Assembly: GCA_948470475.1 (NCBI GenBank)
Contig: OX419339.1
Coordinates: 20,076,282 to 20,140,281, forward strand
Length of the DNA stretch: 64,000 bases
Reading direction: 5' to 3'
Source: Galaxea fascicularis
Lineage: Eukaryota > Cnidaria > Anthozoa > Scleractinia > Euphylliidae
Part shown: one piece after another, positions 12,501 to 27,500 of the stretch
Position numbering within the stretch: the first letter of the stretch is position 1
How the letters are laid out: each line of letters begins with the position of its first letter
Notes under the pieces: generated by a model
Database searches by the model: none
Told to the model about the DNA's origin: nothing
The model's input: the letters and a program-made list of their open reading frames with translations, nothing else
Made by a program: the position numbers and the translations under genes

Positions 12501-15500
12501 CAAAGTTCTCGTATTTATCGGGCGGTAAACAACGTTATGTAGGAATCACGATATGTACAAGCATAATGTCTTTGTGTAAGAAACACAGGATATAACAGTT
12601 TGCATAAATATATAGCGGGCAATTAATTCCCTTAAGCTCTTACGGAAAAAGACGTTCTCGATACTGTAGTTTATTGCTCTCTTGGAAAAAGGGTTTTCAT
12701 GAAGAGACATGTTTCTAAAAATTTTAAAAAACTTATTGACCGCGAGCGATGTTTTCATTAGCACATAGTGCCTTAAAAGGGATCCGGTTTCCATGGCGAC
12801 CTTGTGATTTTTTTTGTTCAAGGGAAAATGTTTGACTTTTCAGCCAAAGTACGTTTTTCTTCTGATTGCAGCCCAAATTAGACCAACGTGCAAACTGAAT
12901 CAATTTTGCTCTAAATAATCAACAAAAATTAACGCAAACAATTCTTTGTTCTTCGATTCATCACTGAGCATACGCGAAAGAAAAACGAGAACTTTAAACA
13001 TGCAAATCTATTTCCATTACGGACAGAAAGATGCCGGACAAAAAAGAAAGATGAATGGGCCGAAAATAAGAGGGTGTATTTTGAGTTATAAACATGTTAA
13101 TTCTTAGCTGTACAGTTTTAATTTAGATAACACAGTCTCGTATTCCCAGTTTATAACAAATAACCTTAACTTTCGAGAACATCCTGTTTAATACTCATGA
13201 ATTAACTTTGTTTGATTCATTTCTAAGCATTCCCGAGGGAAAAACGAACAAAAATCATTTGCTGAGCACAAAAAAGTCTAAACACACAAATCTATTTCTA
13301 CTACAGACAGTAAGGCGCTATAATTAAAATGCGCCCTAAAATGAAAGTGTGCATTTTGAGCTATAACCATCTTATTTCTAAATTGGAGAGTTTTAATTAA
13401 GATTACACATGTAGCAATCACTGAACCGATTGTGAACATCAAAGGCCCACCCCGTAGCCCCTGTTTATAGGTTATCTTATCTAAAACCAAATGATGGTAG
13501 AACAGAGTAACGTTTGTCCTTGAAAACGATCCACTTTGCCAATTAACGACAGGCTCATGTTTTGTCACATTCCTAATTCGCCAATTAACCACACAAACTG
13601 AAAGATACAATTTTACTGGTTTGTTCCACATGTATCCTGCCGAGTGCAAATGCGATTCGCACCATGGTGGCGGTTTTTCAAAACCAGTTTAATAACATTC
13701 TTCTTTGTGGGACAGCGACAACATTTTTAAAGGTTCAGAAAGGCGCTTGACAAGCAGCGTGTAACGAACAACTTTCGCTTACTGATTGTGTGCATTCTCA
13801 AAAGTAAGGTATGGTAACGCCTTCAATAACCTCAGCTTTATTTACATGCATTTCTTACTGTTTTGCTCTCTCCGTGATTATAACTAATGCCGACATTTTT
13901 GTCAGGTCCAAAGAAAAAATATGGGATATAAACAGCTCATTAAATAAGAAAGGATTCAGCCGATTTACCGCAGAAAGGAAATTTTCGAAAATACAGCAAC
14001 AGAACTTAACGACAAACAAACTGTTCCAGGTAAAAATATTCCGTGGTCATATGAAATGGGCTTATTAAGTGGTGGGACAAGGATTTCAAGATTCAGGTCG
14101 TCAAAATAGTTTTTAAAAATAGATTCCCTACAAATGCCACTTATTTCAAACACAGCTTAACGCAAAATTAAAATTTAAAATTTAATCAGGGTAAAAATGA
14201 TGATTTATCGCTATTGTCTGAGAGCAGACAAAACGTTTCTCCGAATTTTAGAAATACATGTAAATGAACTTATGAGAATTACACGTACGCTGACATGCCT
14301 GATCACAAAAAGATGTTTGAATGCTTTTTTTGAAAATTTTCTTTGAAATCGCCTATCTGTCCAACGAACAATTAATCCACTTGTAAATTTGAAGAGGAAT
14401 TAGGACGGATAACTTGTCCAGTTGTAAATGAAGATTTGAATCTCTGAAGCAAGCCGAGCAGGGAAGCGGTAAGGCAGATAAGAAGAATAACTAAACAAAA
14501 TGGCAGCCTTATTAATCTGCGGCTGCATTTCGTGTGATATCAAATAAAATACTGAGACTTTAACCGAGGGCACCACTAAGCTTCTCTTTCATCCTGCAGT
14601 GAGACAAACCGTCAGGGAAAATTTCAAACCGATACACTCTTTTTTTATATGAGAACGTCTAATTTTCGAACTGAGGCTGAAAGCTCTTATGTTTTTAAGC
14701 TACATGGTACAGTATTTCAATAAATCAACGCGGACGTGACCAGGAAACTTACAAAAGTACATTCAACGTGTTTGCTGTGATGTGGTAATCAAGTTGCTTG
14801 TCACATGCTTGTGTGGCTTCCTCCCTGATGCCGAGAAAAAAATGTCGTGCCAACTCTTGGTAAATATAGCTTTATAAAAAGCATTGAACACAGGTTCATA
14901 ACGCGATAAAAACAAATGAGCAAAATAAAGACTCCCGCCCTGAGTATGTGTTAGCATGTTCTTAAAATTTAGATTAATCTCAGCCTCAACGTTCTCATAA
15001 AAAAGGTTCTAATATAAAAAATAAGAGTGTATAATGCTCAGTTGTAAGAAAGCAACAATGAATTTTGATCGAGCTCGTAGAAACAAGATTTCGCAGTGTT
15101 ATAAACCGACCATTTGCCTTTGGTTCTCAATTTACAAGGACAGTAAAGGTGTTTAAGTGTCGTCATGTCTATAATTCTGAGGTGAAGCTCCTGAACCGAC
15201 TCTTATAGCCTCCATTTTGGTGCCCAAAGGAGGAACTGGTACGCACTTAGACATGTCACACAATGGAATCATTCGCCTCAGTCGAACGATCCGGCGAACG
15301 ATACGTCCACAAATTTTTGAGATACGATAACTGAGTAACACACACGTACAACGAAGGTTCTGCCCAATGTCTCAGTCAGCCAAGAAGCAAACGCGACCAC
15401 CAGGCCTTAAATATCGGCATAATGCGGTCTAATGAGATACTATATGGCAACGCGTGGTTGTATTCTGCAAGGGAGGCCTTCTTTTTGTGGCTCTTATCTC

Positions 15501-18500
15501 GGCAGAAAGTTGACAGATTGCTTCTTTGAAGTAGCGCGAGATCGACGACTTTACTCTTTATGATCGTCAACAAGTCCCTAAAATGACATGACATTTTTTC
15601 CCTAATTGTACTTGTCACTCAGACTCACAAGTTGAAAACCACTTCTGTAACACTAGTAAAAGTACGAAAGGAAAGTACTTTGCTCGCTTCACGATTTCGT
15701 ACATCCAGACGTATCAAAAGAGAGAGTCAAAATCACCAGCATTTAACTAATCTAATAATAACCTTCAAAGTTAGACCCAACCCATACACTACAATAACAG
15801 CACTACAACAAAACAATCTTGTGAATACCTAAAACAGTAACACAGGAAATTGCTGTTCAGTAGCTTTCACTTGAATTGGCACTCTAGGACGTCCTCCACA
15901 GTCAAAAGTGAGGACCAACTCTTGTGTAGCACATTAACAACACCACAGGAAAGTTATGCAAACTGGCTTCTTTTTTGAGAAACATATGCCCAACACTGAG
16001 GTCCAAGAAATTCCAAAAGTTGTAACAGCTTTGCAGTCATACGAAAATCAAAATTTTTTTCATAGAATAAAGACGCCAATTCTGATTCTGTGCTCAAAAA
16101 AATAATGCACTATACAAGGTATTCGGTCATTTGTAAACACAGAATGTTCATTTAATTTGAAGAAATCGTAACGCAAGAAGATAAAATGTATCCATATGAA
16201 AATGGCCAAAGCGGGAAAACATAAGCCACATAACTAACTTCAGTAGAAGAAACGCCACAACTCTAAAACGGCTTATTATTATTGGGCCTTGTCGCGATAT
16301 GATATCGGACACAGGTACGAAGCGTCCATAAATTTTAAAATGACAATTATGTAGCGCTTATTCCAAATACTGGGCCAAATGTAACTTTTATCTTTTGCTG
16401 CTTGCTGGGTATGGTTTGTAAAATAACGGACGAGCGAAACAAAAATCTGCTACAATGGGAACAAAATAAACGAGCTTTTGAAATTTATTATTCACCCGGT
16501 ACTTGCCTCGGTAACAGGAAAAATTAAAGCTATTTTTGCTATTGGCAAAACTCTAGTTACAACGGTCAGTCGTTCTGTACCTTTTTTAAACTACCAGGCA
16601 TCGGTTATTTTTATTCCGTTTTCTTTTGTACAAAGTCTCGTGAAAAGAAAGAACAAAATGGCAGGTGCTTTAATCGACGCAGTAGAATGAATGAATAGGT
16701 TTTGGAGATGCAAAAACGACAACAGATTATCTCAACTGGCGCGCGTTTCTCGAAACTCCCGAAACATTTCGGGCGAATATCGGGTGCCATCATTTCCTTC
16801 GTAAATTAAAAACGAAGACATTTCCAAGCATGAAATTTTGCAACAAATTTGCCCTTTCGTATCTTGAAATCATATTACAAGACCAGCTTTTTAAAATAAG
16901 GCGATGGCAGTTTTACAAATGGCTTTTCGGGCCCGAAAAGTTTTCGGGACATTCGAGAAACGGGCCCCTCGGTCGTAAATCATCTTTTCGTAGATGTCGA
17001 AAATATTGTCGGCTCCAAAGAAATAATACGGATTGATAAAACCCCAAGGGAAGGTGAGTTGGTGAGAGGCGCAATCGTCTCCTTCTGAATCAGTGGAGTA
17101 CTTAAGTTACGGGAGGAAATAAAAGTCAGAGGATCAATTACGTTCAAAACGTTGGCAAAGTTGTAGCATTTAACTTTGCAGATATGTAAATCCAAAATGC
17201 ACTGTTGACGAAAACGACAGCTACTTGCAAATGGACGAGACCGCAGACAACTAAACACAGCAACTTGAAAACCACTTGTGTTCGTACTTTAGGGAAAGTT
17301 CTCGAAATTGAAAACTGTAAGTATAAATTTTAATTGTCAGGATGGTTACTTAAAACAAATTAGAGATTTAAAATGTATCAAACGAGGTGACCCGATTCGG
17401 AAAACGTAAAACGCTTTTGACTGCAAAGAAATTTTACAACGCTCTTCCGTGGTGTAAGAAGACAACTGAAGGTTTTTTTTTCTCTACCCGTAGGCATAAT
17501 GAGCACCTAAGATGTTGTAACTGCGCAAAGACCGTATTCATAAGCATTACAGCGGATGAAGATTACCTTTCTCGTAATGATTATCATACCTTTTTTCTTC
17601 GCTCATAATTTACGAAACTGTGAATTTAGATGACGAAGTCTTCCAAGACATTTTAGGAGGAAAGCGACAAGACATTTTTTATTCATGAATGTGAAACAGT
17701 GTTTTCAGTTTAACTTGCGCTCTTTGTATGACTTCCTGCACCTGCTTCCGAAAGGACTGGTACAAGTGACACCGAATTAACAAACACTGAGACGTTGGTA
17801 CGAACAATCATCATCGATATGACTGATAAGTGGGATTAAGACACGTTTTCTGCCAACTGCAACGTTTTCAGGGTAGACGTCAGAGATTAGATGCGCAAAA
17901 GCATATCAGACAAAACTCAGGAAGGCGAAGTTATCAGTAAATAAAACGGAAAGCTTTGCAAGATAACGTCAAGCAATACTGTCATCGCGTTCTCAGTAAA
18001 GATTGCAAACCTAAGGCTTTCCTTCATTGGTACCGAAAAAGGTTACTTAGGGAACAAATATTTTCAGGCAATAATGGCCACGGTATGAGCGCCTTTAAAC
18101 AATTATCAGTTATGACTTACAACGCAAATAAGAATTTTAATTATTTGCATGAAAATTTGCTCAAGGCGTTATTAGTATATTGCTGGGGAGGTGATATGCA
18201 AAAAAACTACAATAACATATTGTATTAGTTTGGAGGAAAAATAGGGGTTAGTTTCTGAAGAACTTTAGTGCCGAATCGGTGCGAGAGTAGAGTTCTATTC
18301 GACTGAGTTGATGATGTAAATTGGCCACCCAAAAGAGATTCAAAAGCTGACGTTTCGAGCGCTAGCCCTCTGTCAAAGCGAATGTGGATTTGCTTTGTTT
18401 GACGAAGGGCTAACGCTCAAAACTTCAGGTTTCCAATTTCTTTGCGGGGGCCAATTTTAATTGCCAAATTAGTTGACACAACCAAATTTCCTTGTAGTTT

Positions 18501-21500
18501 AAAGACCAGCTGCGCTGAAGTGGTTAAAAGCAAAGAACTGTGTAAGTTAATCAGACAAAACGCGGTTGTCCTAATCCTCTTGCGACTTTTTGTTTTTCTG
18601 TACAGGGTGTAAGCATTTCACACCACCACACCAAACTGAAGGGATTCCAGGACATTCTTAGTTGACAAAATAGGATCACAATCGGAAATGGAGAATATCA
18701 CAATATCATGTGGTGGCAATTTCACGGGAGAAAACAGCAATAACGCTTCGCTTAAGATGGGACCAGGAGGTGGAAGATTTCTGCATCAAATACAAGAAGG
18801 CCAAGCAGTGATCGTCTTCTTAACACTTCAAAGCGTTCTCATAATCTGTGCTAATTCCCTTGTGTTTGTGCTGTTTGCCAGCACGCGGTACTTGCGAACC
18901 AAGACCAACTATTGCTTAGTGAGTTTAGCAACAAGTGATTGCCTCGCAGGGCTCGTATCTTTGCCGTTAGTGCTTGCTTGTTCAACGACTGGTATTTCAG
19001 AACTCTGCTTAAGTATGGATCTGTGCCACAGATTCCTGTCCATTTCCACCATTCTTCACCTGCTCGTGGCGACGTCAGAGCGCTTTTTCAAAATTAAGAA
19101 ACCTTTCAAATACAACGTCGTGGTGACCAAGCACCGTGTTGTGATGTTGCTGCTAGGTGTATGGACGTTCTCTTGCGGGGCGTCTTTAATCCAGCTCACT
19201 TGGATCAACATAGGCGGCATGACGACGGAGAGAATACGAAAATTCGACACAGGTTACTCTATTTTTTGCTTAACGGCACTAGCTCTACTACCATTTGCCG
19301 TCATCGCTTGTATCGACGGACACATCTTTTACTACATCCACACAGAAAAGAAAATGCGATGTGCTTTGACCCAAGGGAAACTCCTCGATAAGACAGACAA
19401 GCATCAAAGCAGGAAACAGAACGATCGCAAAGCGTTGATGATTTATGTAATAATGACCGTTACGTTCGTTCTGGGTTGGTTTCCGTATTTTATCATCACA
19501 CTCTTGGGCGACTTAGGTTTTATTACCAGTAGGTTTCCCTTTGCTGCTAACATAATAATGGTTGTTTTAAAATTCAGCACAGCTCTCATTAATCCTCTCT
19601 TATATACGTTTTTCAAGGCTGACTTTAGGAAAGCCCTTCAAGCAATGCTAGGAAGAGATCAATGCTCCGAAGAAAGCAACGAAGTTCTTACCACTTCTGT
19701 TGTTTGAGTCTTTTTGTACTTATGTCAATGCGTATAATCTTCTCGTCGTTCTTTAATCTACTTCTCGTGGCACCCAGTAGCTGGGGAGATTTTAATCCTG
19801 AGCTGTGCGAAGTCTCGACGGAGAATACTGTTCATTTATGTGACTTCGCTTAGTAATTCCAGCCTGACTCGCAAAGAGGGAAAAAAACTACCCTATCCCA
19901 AATGTCAGAACAACAAAAGGAAGGTTGGTTTATTTGCTAACACACCAACGTACAAGTTAGAATTCGAACACTTAAGACAGTGGTCATATTTTTAGTTCAG
20001 TTTTAATTTCATTTAGTTAGTCATTTAGTTTATCGCAGATTCAATACTCCACCTTCAGAAGGAGCTGGCATGGTTGAAACTCATCGTTGGTTAGGTTCAG
20101 TGTCTCAGAGAAAATGCGGCTCTACTTCAGTCTACGTTTAACTTATAAAACACCGCTAAAGGCAATATTGCTCTAGGAAGACACCTTCCGCAATGAGATA
20201 TCAATTTATCTAAACTACGAATACCGCCTTAAGTTTGTGGATTCAGTTTTTGTAGAAATTTAATAACACATAAATAATAAAAACTGTCTTTCCCTTTCAA
20301 TATGTGAGCGTGGGTACGGCAACCAGTTTGCTTCCTTTTCTCATTTCTTTTATAGCAAATAGAGCAAGCGCTTCGGTTTTTTTTATGCACATTGAAAGTG
20401 TTTCCCACTTCGTCACATTGGGGGAATTACGTTTGCTTTGTTTTGCAAACGACGCGCACAATTGAGGCCTTTTTTCACAGACGTTTCTCTTCATGACATT
20501 AAAATAGCCGGAGGGCTCAGGAAACTGAATTTTAAATTTTGGTTGGATATTTAGTTGATTGCGTTGACTGATAAGTGAACAATATGAATAATTCTCAGGT
20601 GAGGTCTGAATGCGTTAACTGACAGCTGACAAATCGGTACAACAAATTCATGTAAATGTTTGCTGATAGCTTGAAATGAAACTCCCGGACAGCCAAGAAG
20701 TGTGAACAGTCACCAGCTGACAGCAAAAAACTGAAAACTCTGTGATGTGTGTTGTTTAAGCCTGATAACTTCATAAAAAGGTTTGATCCCTCAACAAGAT
20801 CAGCTAGGGTTGGGCGACTTTTTTTGTCACCTGTGATGGCCAAGACTGCAAAACAGCCGTATTTTTGCATTAGTCACGAGCACTCGTCAAACGAAAGGTT
20901 TGGAGTGAGCCAGTGAAAACGCAGACTGAGACTGTGACGAGACGCTAAAAATGCGTTTTAAAAAATAGGAAACAAGATCACGCCGGAGCTTGTGCCTTGC
21001 AAAGAGCGATTTGGAGAATAAACCCGACTATTTTTGCATTTTAGTGATAGCCCATTCTATTTTCCTCCAAGTGAATGCAAACATCCGGTACAGCTGCATC
21101 CTCCGACAACCTCGACAAGTTTTAGAGCTCTTCTCACGTCATACTGGCCATCAAACCAACATCACCACTGTTCAATCGAGGCTTTCAACCTCGACCATCA
21201 CAGAGAGAAAAAGGAAACCGTCTCACTGCCCAGCGAAACAACGTCATTTCCTTGGATCGAATTCCCCTGAACTTTTAGCGAACTCGGGCCTCAACAAACT
21301 CGGCGACTGAATTCGGACAAAAGACAGCGACTGTGGCTTCTCTAACATAACCAGCCAAAATGAGAAGTTCACAACAAAGGGATGGTTGGAACTTCGGCGT
21401 CACTTAAGTTCAACGATTTATTTTTGTTTCGTTTCAATGCGAAGGTGCCTCGGTGGACACAATGGCATGAAACAAACCCTACCTTGGATTGACGTCATCA

Positions 21501-24500
21501 GCGAAGATCACCAGGTGATTTTCCCGCGCTTTGTACTTGACAAAGTGAAATGACTCCTGGATGTCACTCACAACAATGCGAGTTCCCATCGAGTTTAGAC
21601 CCATGATAAAGTTGGGAAGTTTCTGAAACAATACATTACGACGTTAACAAAATGAATGTTCAGCTATTAAATGGGAATCAACCTGAAGCGTCGTTAAGAT
21701 ATCTGTACCAAAAGCGACTGTTTCTTTATGACCTATCATCTGGTCACAGACGCTATAAAAGTTGCGTCTTCTTTTCGTTTCTTATTCACTGCAATACTTT
21801 CTCCTGTTAGTTTTCCTTCAAATAACTTGGAAAATACCGTGTAATTTCAAACTAATGAACCCTTTAAATTTCAGGCCTGTTTTGAAAACCTTGATAAATT
21901 AAAGCTGAATTCCAAACACCTACAAAAAGACTAAAGAACATGCATACGCTCTTAAGAATGTTTTCATACGATGGAATAAGAGAAAATCTCTGGTAATTAA
22001 CACTACAAATGGAAACTTGTTATCCAAACTTAATTTTAAAGCTACATGTCAACTAAATGGATTCAGTTAAAAGTAGAGCAAGTTACACACATCTGTGTTA
22101 GTGCCATGGATCAAAGCAAGAGACAAAGTATTCTACCTTGTTTTCGCATTTTCGAAGAAGCTTCTTTTTGCCAAGATCGTATACTCTCAACAGGCGACCA
22201 ACACCAGCTAAAAGGCGGCCCTACAATCAAAACAATCAAAACAAATATATCAACCCTAGTTACACGACCAAAGGTACCACGACCACTGCCACAACTCGTC
22301 CAAGGCCGGCATTCGAACCGCCAACCACTCAATCATTCTACTGTTGGTTCTGTTCTGTTATCGTTTTGTTTTTCCTGTCGTTGTTGTTGATGTTTACTTT
22401 CACGCCATGCTGTGAACATCAAGATCCATGGTTGGGAAGACTGTGCACAAATGTCCTGAGCTACGTTACGCTATGAACCACAAACTGAAGCCCAAGACCA
22501 GACAAGCCGGTCATGAAATGAGCAAAATCTCCAAAGATGAAACCTGCAAAGAAATCTTGCAACTTTGTGAGCATCTCTCAGATCCCTTCCCTAATCATTT
22601 TCGTGCCGTTTCCGTTTAGACTATTTTTGGTTCTTTCGCCTCGATTGCGTTTTATTTGTTTGCTTTGGTTTTGCTTTACAACTTTGCCCTGTGATTGGTT
22701 GACAAAACTCGCGAAACTATCTCGGCCAATGAGAGGCAAAACCAAACCTAATCACCAGTTGCACGCGCGCATTTTTCCGCGCTTGGCGCTGGCTGCGTGT
22801 AATTACTTCAAATTTTACTTGATTCAATGAGCTGTCTTCGTATCTTGTGATTGGTCAGAGTAATTTCTTTAGTTTTGGCTGAAAACCACTCTGTCTTCTT
22901 CTCACAAACTGTTTACGAGCAATTCGAGGAAAAAGACGCTTCTTATGGAGAACCAACGGTCGAATACTGATTTTGCTTTGCACACGAACAGTCAAATCGT
23001 GCGCCTTCTAAGGCAGATATTGAAAATGACGATGACAATGTGGGGATGAGAACTGCGTAAATTAGGGCATACTACACCAAGCAAGGGGGGGGGGGGGGGG
23101 CGGAGGGGGCGATAAACCACACATTCTTACTTTATCATACATTTTCTAAAGGACCAACCTGGAAAGGAGCGAGCGCTCCTGGAATATCATCGACTTCAGT
23201 CTGGAAACAAATGGAAAGGGAATTAAATGTTGATAATACCATACACAGTGGTGTGATGTGATGTGATATACAATATGATATGATATGATATGATATGATA
23301 TGATGATATTTGATTATATACGATACGATACTAAAGAAACGGTACGGTATAATACGATACAATACAACAGGATACGATATCATGAGATGCAAACTTGACC
23401 AGTCCACCACACACCGGACAGAGAACCGGCCGCTTTCGTTAACTACATCAGTGATTTAAGAGACTGGATAAGCCACCGATTGTAGAGTAGACATCTTTTA
23501 CGCTAAGGAGCTGAATATGAAGGGTGAGTGTCCAAGGCCAAATGCAGAAAGGCAAATGCTTTTCGCGTTTCAACTTTCCACAAAGTCTGACCACATATTT
23601 GGCTAATTTTCAATACATGTGAAAGAGTGGCAACCAAAAATAATGTCGGTGAAAAGACCAAAGATATCAAAACCATTGTTTTGCCATGACTAAACCCTTT
23701 GGTTTGCTGTGTTTTCCCAACATGCCTACACCACCAGGGGGCGATTTTAGGAACAATAAATTACCAGTAATATTTGCAATGCAATGAAATATAAAAATAG
23801 CTAAACTAGAACTTTAAGGGGCGTTTAAAAGATTGCGTAAACGCTTAGTCTTTAATTGGCGTTTAAAAACTTGTACATAACAGCTTGGCTTTAAGAACGG
23901 ATCTAAACTGTTCCAGAGTCACCGTTCTATGGTGAAGTGCTCGTTATGCAGAAGCTGCCCTGAGGGGGAGGAGGGGGGGGGGGTAATGTTACGCTTCTGG
24001 CCGCTTCTTGACGTTCTTTTGCTTACCTGTTCGCGGGTAATGAATCGCGATGCAAGACGTTCAGCAGCTTGCTCCGACATGAATTTAGAGAACATGATAG
24101 CTTGGCGATAACTCACTCACCTTGTGAACAAATTCCAGCTTGTACCCGCCATCAATCAGCTCTGTTATTTTGTACGTGTGAATGAAGCCTCCTGCACAGG
24201 ACCTCGGGTTTAGAGTCAAGTCTTTAGCGGTGCCGACTAAGGCATACGTCTCGTCAGGTCGACACGTAAAATTACACACGCACACACTGCAGAGAACAAT
24301 AGTTAATCACTCAGCTAGCGAGATGTTGGATACAAAATTAAGGTAATGCTACACGAGACAATCTTAATTGACAACTTTTAACGCAACAACTTTCAAAACC
24401 TTGGACAACAATGTTGCGTCCATTTGAAGGCTTTGTTTGTTGTACAACACAACCCCTGACCCCTAAAAGTTGTCCCGTGTAACATCACCTTAAGGGGGTG

Positions 24501-27500
24501 ACACACAAGTTACTTAAGTCACTTTGTTACTTACTTTAGGGGAGGAGGTGAAATATGCCTCCCCTAAAAACGACTGCGTGTGGAGGCGAGTTGTGATTGA
24601 CCAAAGCGCTTGAACCGCTCGTTTAACGTGACTAAAAAACCGTGATACATAGTAATAGTTTGAACAGTATATTTGTATTAGATGTGCATGGGTGTATATG
24701 AACCACCGCGCGTAACATTTCGAGACTATTCCCAGATTTCTTCAAAACTAGGCCAAATGTTTTTCATCGTCACTTTCTGACATATAACTACTCAGCCAAG
24801 TTTCTGCTCTCGGTATTGCATAAATGTTCCACAAACCTGACAGCCGACTCGTTTTGCTCCAGCCGCACTTCATCAACTGTTTCACCCTGCAAAATGGGTG
24901 AAGATGTTTTGACGAATGACAAAGAAAAGGATCACAAAGTGATGCGTACTCAGGACTTCAGATGAGATGCTGTAAACAACGTTAAGTTTTTCGACATTTA
25001 ACGGCTCAAAAAGGCGTGCAGTTGCAGGAGTGGTCCGTTCCACGCTTTCGAGTTTGCCAAGAAACCGAAAGAGAGAATCAGCGAAGGAAAAATAATAAAC
25101 GGGGGAAGCTAACTCGTTGTTTTTCCTTTTTTTGGGTCCCTTGTCTGTTCTTTCACGTTTTCCGAAATTATGAGACCCCGTTGCAGGCCACAATTACGAA
25201 ACTGTTTCCCAAGAATGAGACAATCTATCAAACAGTTTTACCAGAAAACACACAAAGTTTCTTTGCCACATTGCCCCCAGTGTGCTATACTTTAAGGCAA
25301 ATCAAGTATGACTAATTATGAACCCACCACTCAAAGTTACTGTCCTTAAAGTTGTCATTCTAAAATAACCTAGTCCTACTTTTACAATGGCTCTTACGAT
25401 TAGCGAACGTGCAGATCGTTACCACTGTTAACTTGTAAGGTACCTTGATGGGATCCAGCATTCTCAGAATAGAGGCCCACATGCCAGGCCCTGCCTTGGG
25501 CGCCCCAAACTGCTGTTCGGAGAGATCCTCATTGAGAAATTCAGCCGCCATTTGTGCTGCAAGCTCCTTCTCGTCATCGCCAGCTGCTTCCACCATTTCC
25601 TGCACAGAATATTCGTGAGTAAATTGTTTGAGATTATGACGTTTGACGAGGGACTGGTGGTTATTTTCAAAACTAAGATTATACGACAAACTTGATCGCT
25701 AAGCCAACTCCGAAGTTACAGCAGCCGTGACTTCTATCATCAATCTACAGTTGAATTTGGATAATTCGAACCAACAAGGGCAGGAAAAAATATATTGTTG
25801 GACTCAACGAAAGGTCAAATGAGGGGACTCTTATGCTGTCGTATCAAGGTGAAAAACGGAACTATATATTAGTTCAAACAGGTGAGAAATGAGAAACACA
25901 GGGTGCTTACCATTTGTCCGAAAGAACCGGTTGGGATGACCTCTAAATAAAGGTAAGGGTTTTTCCAACCGGAACTAGAGGCGACCCTTACCGTTTACAA
26001 TTCGTTTTCCGGTTATTGTCAAGATGGCGAACGCGGATGTTTTGATGATGTTTGCCGCGGACGATGACGAATTCGAAGAAGAATTGTTCAAGGATGAAGA
26101 TCTTAACATGTTGTTCGCCGCCGTAGGCCCCTTCACAAGACGGCAGTTAAACCGCATATGGCCGTGCGGAGGTTAAAAACATCAACATTTCGTACGAATT
26201 TCAGTTGGCGGGAAACGTCGCAATCAAATGTTTGGGATTCGAACACAGACTGATTTACTCGGGTATTTTGTCAAAGGCAACAAATAAATTAACCGAACAC
26301 TTACTTGCATCAGTTGCCAGACATTTGTGGTTTAAGAGCATTTCAAGGCTTGTTGATACCGTCTTACAAACACTGCATTGAATCATTGAGGCAGCTTCCA
26401 TGTTGAAAACCGAGCAATTCTCCTAGACAGGAGACTGGAAGCAAGAAGTGTGAGCAAATGGTACGGTAATTTTCCGACTTCCCGTTCCGAACGGGAAGAA
26501 AGGGGTACCTCTGGAGGTACCCCGAATTTCCGGATGGAATTTCTGGGAAATTGCTGTACCATTTGATTTTTTTCCCGAGAATTCCGAAACTTCTCGCCTA
26601 AAGGTAAGCACCCACAATTTACAAAAACATCAACCGTCTTTAAAAACTCAAAAAAGAACGCGTTTCCGGTATTTGTACCACTAAGAAAGATTTTCTTGGA
26701 CGCTTATCGAGAGTACCTTTCTCGGCAGGAAATGAGGAAGTGAAAGACAGATGGTGCTGGGAATGCGGATTTAAAAAAATCAATGTCCAACCACAATCAC
26801 TGTAAACACAACTTCCAACTAAAAATCGGATGAAAAGGTCCCACTATTTTATTGTAATGCGCATATGAGCATATCCATATGGAATTTGCGCACTACAAAT
26901 GCTGTATCATTATTATTATTATTATTATTTATTTTCTAAAGCATAAACAAGCGAATATTAACGTTAAAAGCCGACGTTTCGGCGTCGTCGTGACACCATT
27001 CTCAAGGCAAAGTGAATAATTAATGCGATATCGCTGATTTGATTTCTGTAGTCTCTACAAATTAACATAATAATTATAGAGACTATAGAAATCAAATCAT
27101 CGATATCGCATTAATTATTTACTTTGCCTCGAGAATGGTGACACGATGACGCCGAAACGTCATGCTTTAAGAAATCGTTAGTGATTATTTATTTTGTTTT
27201 TGTATTTGTAGTTATTGAAATAACTCCCAACTGATTAATACGCAAAGACTACTAGTACATAGTTTTACCCACAATGTACAAACCTCAGCAATTTGCTGTT
27301 TTTTCTCCTCCCTGACTGTGTCGGTAAAAGCATTGTGGTCACTTTCTATAATCACCAGATTGTTACTCTGGGGGTGGACGACAAATTTCCGAGGCGTGTA
27401 TCGCAAAGGAGTGGCCACTTGGTTAAACACCGCACCAAGCTTCTCGAGAGCCAAAATCCTGCCCGAAAAAAATGCAATTTGTTACAAAATTTCCATTAGA

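Noticed and set aside
13278..13649. 123-codon minus-strand ORF
   Set aside because: It overlaps one copy of the direct repeat, has no motif and is not supported by splice signals.
22046..22476. Overlapping 112- and 114-codon plus-strand ORFs
   Set aside because: They overlap SF3B3 exon 24 on the opposite strand, and the open frames are shadows of that exon and flanks.
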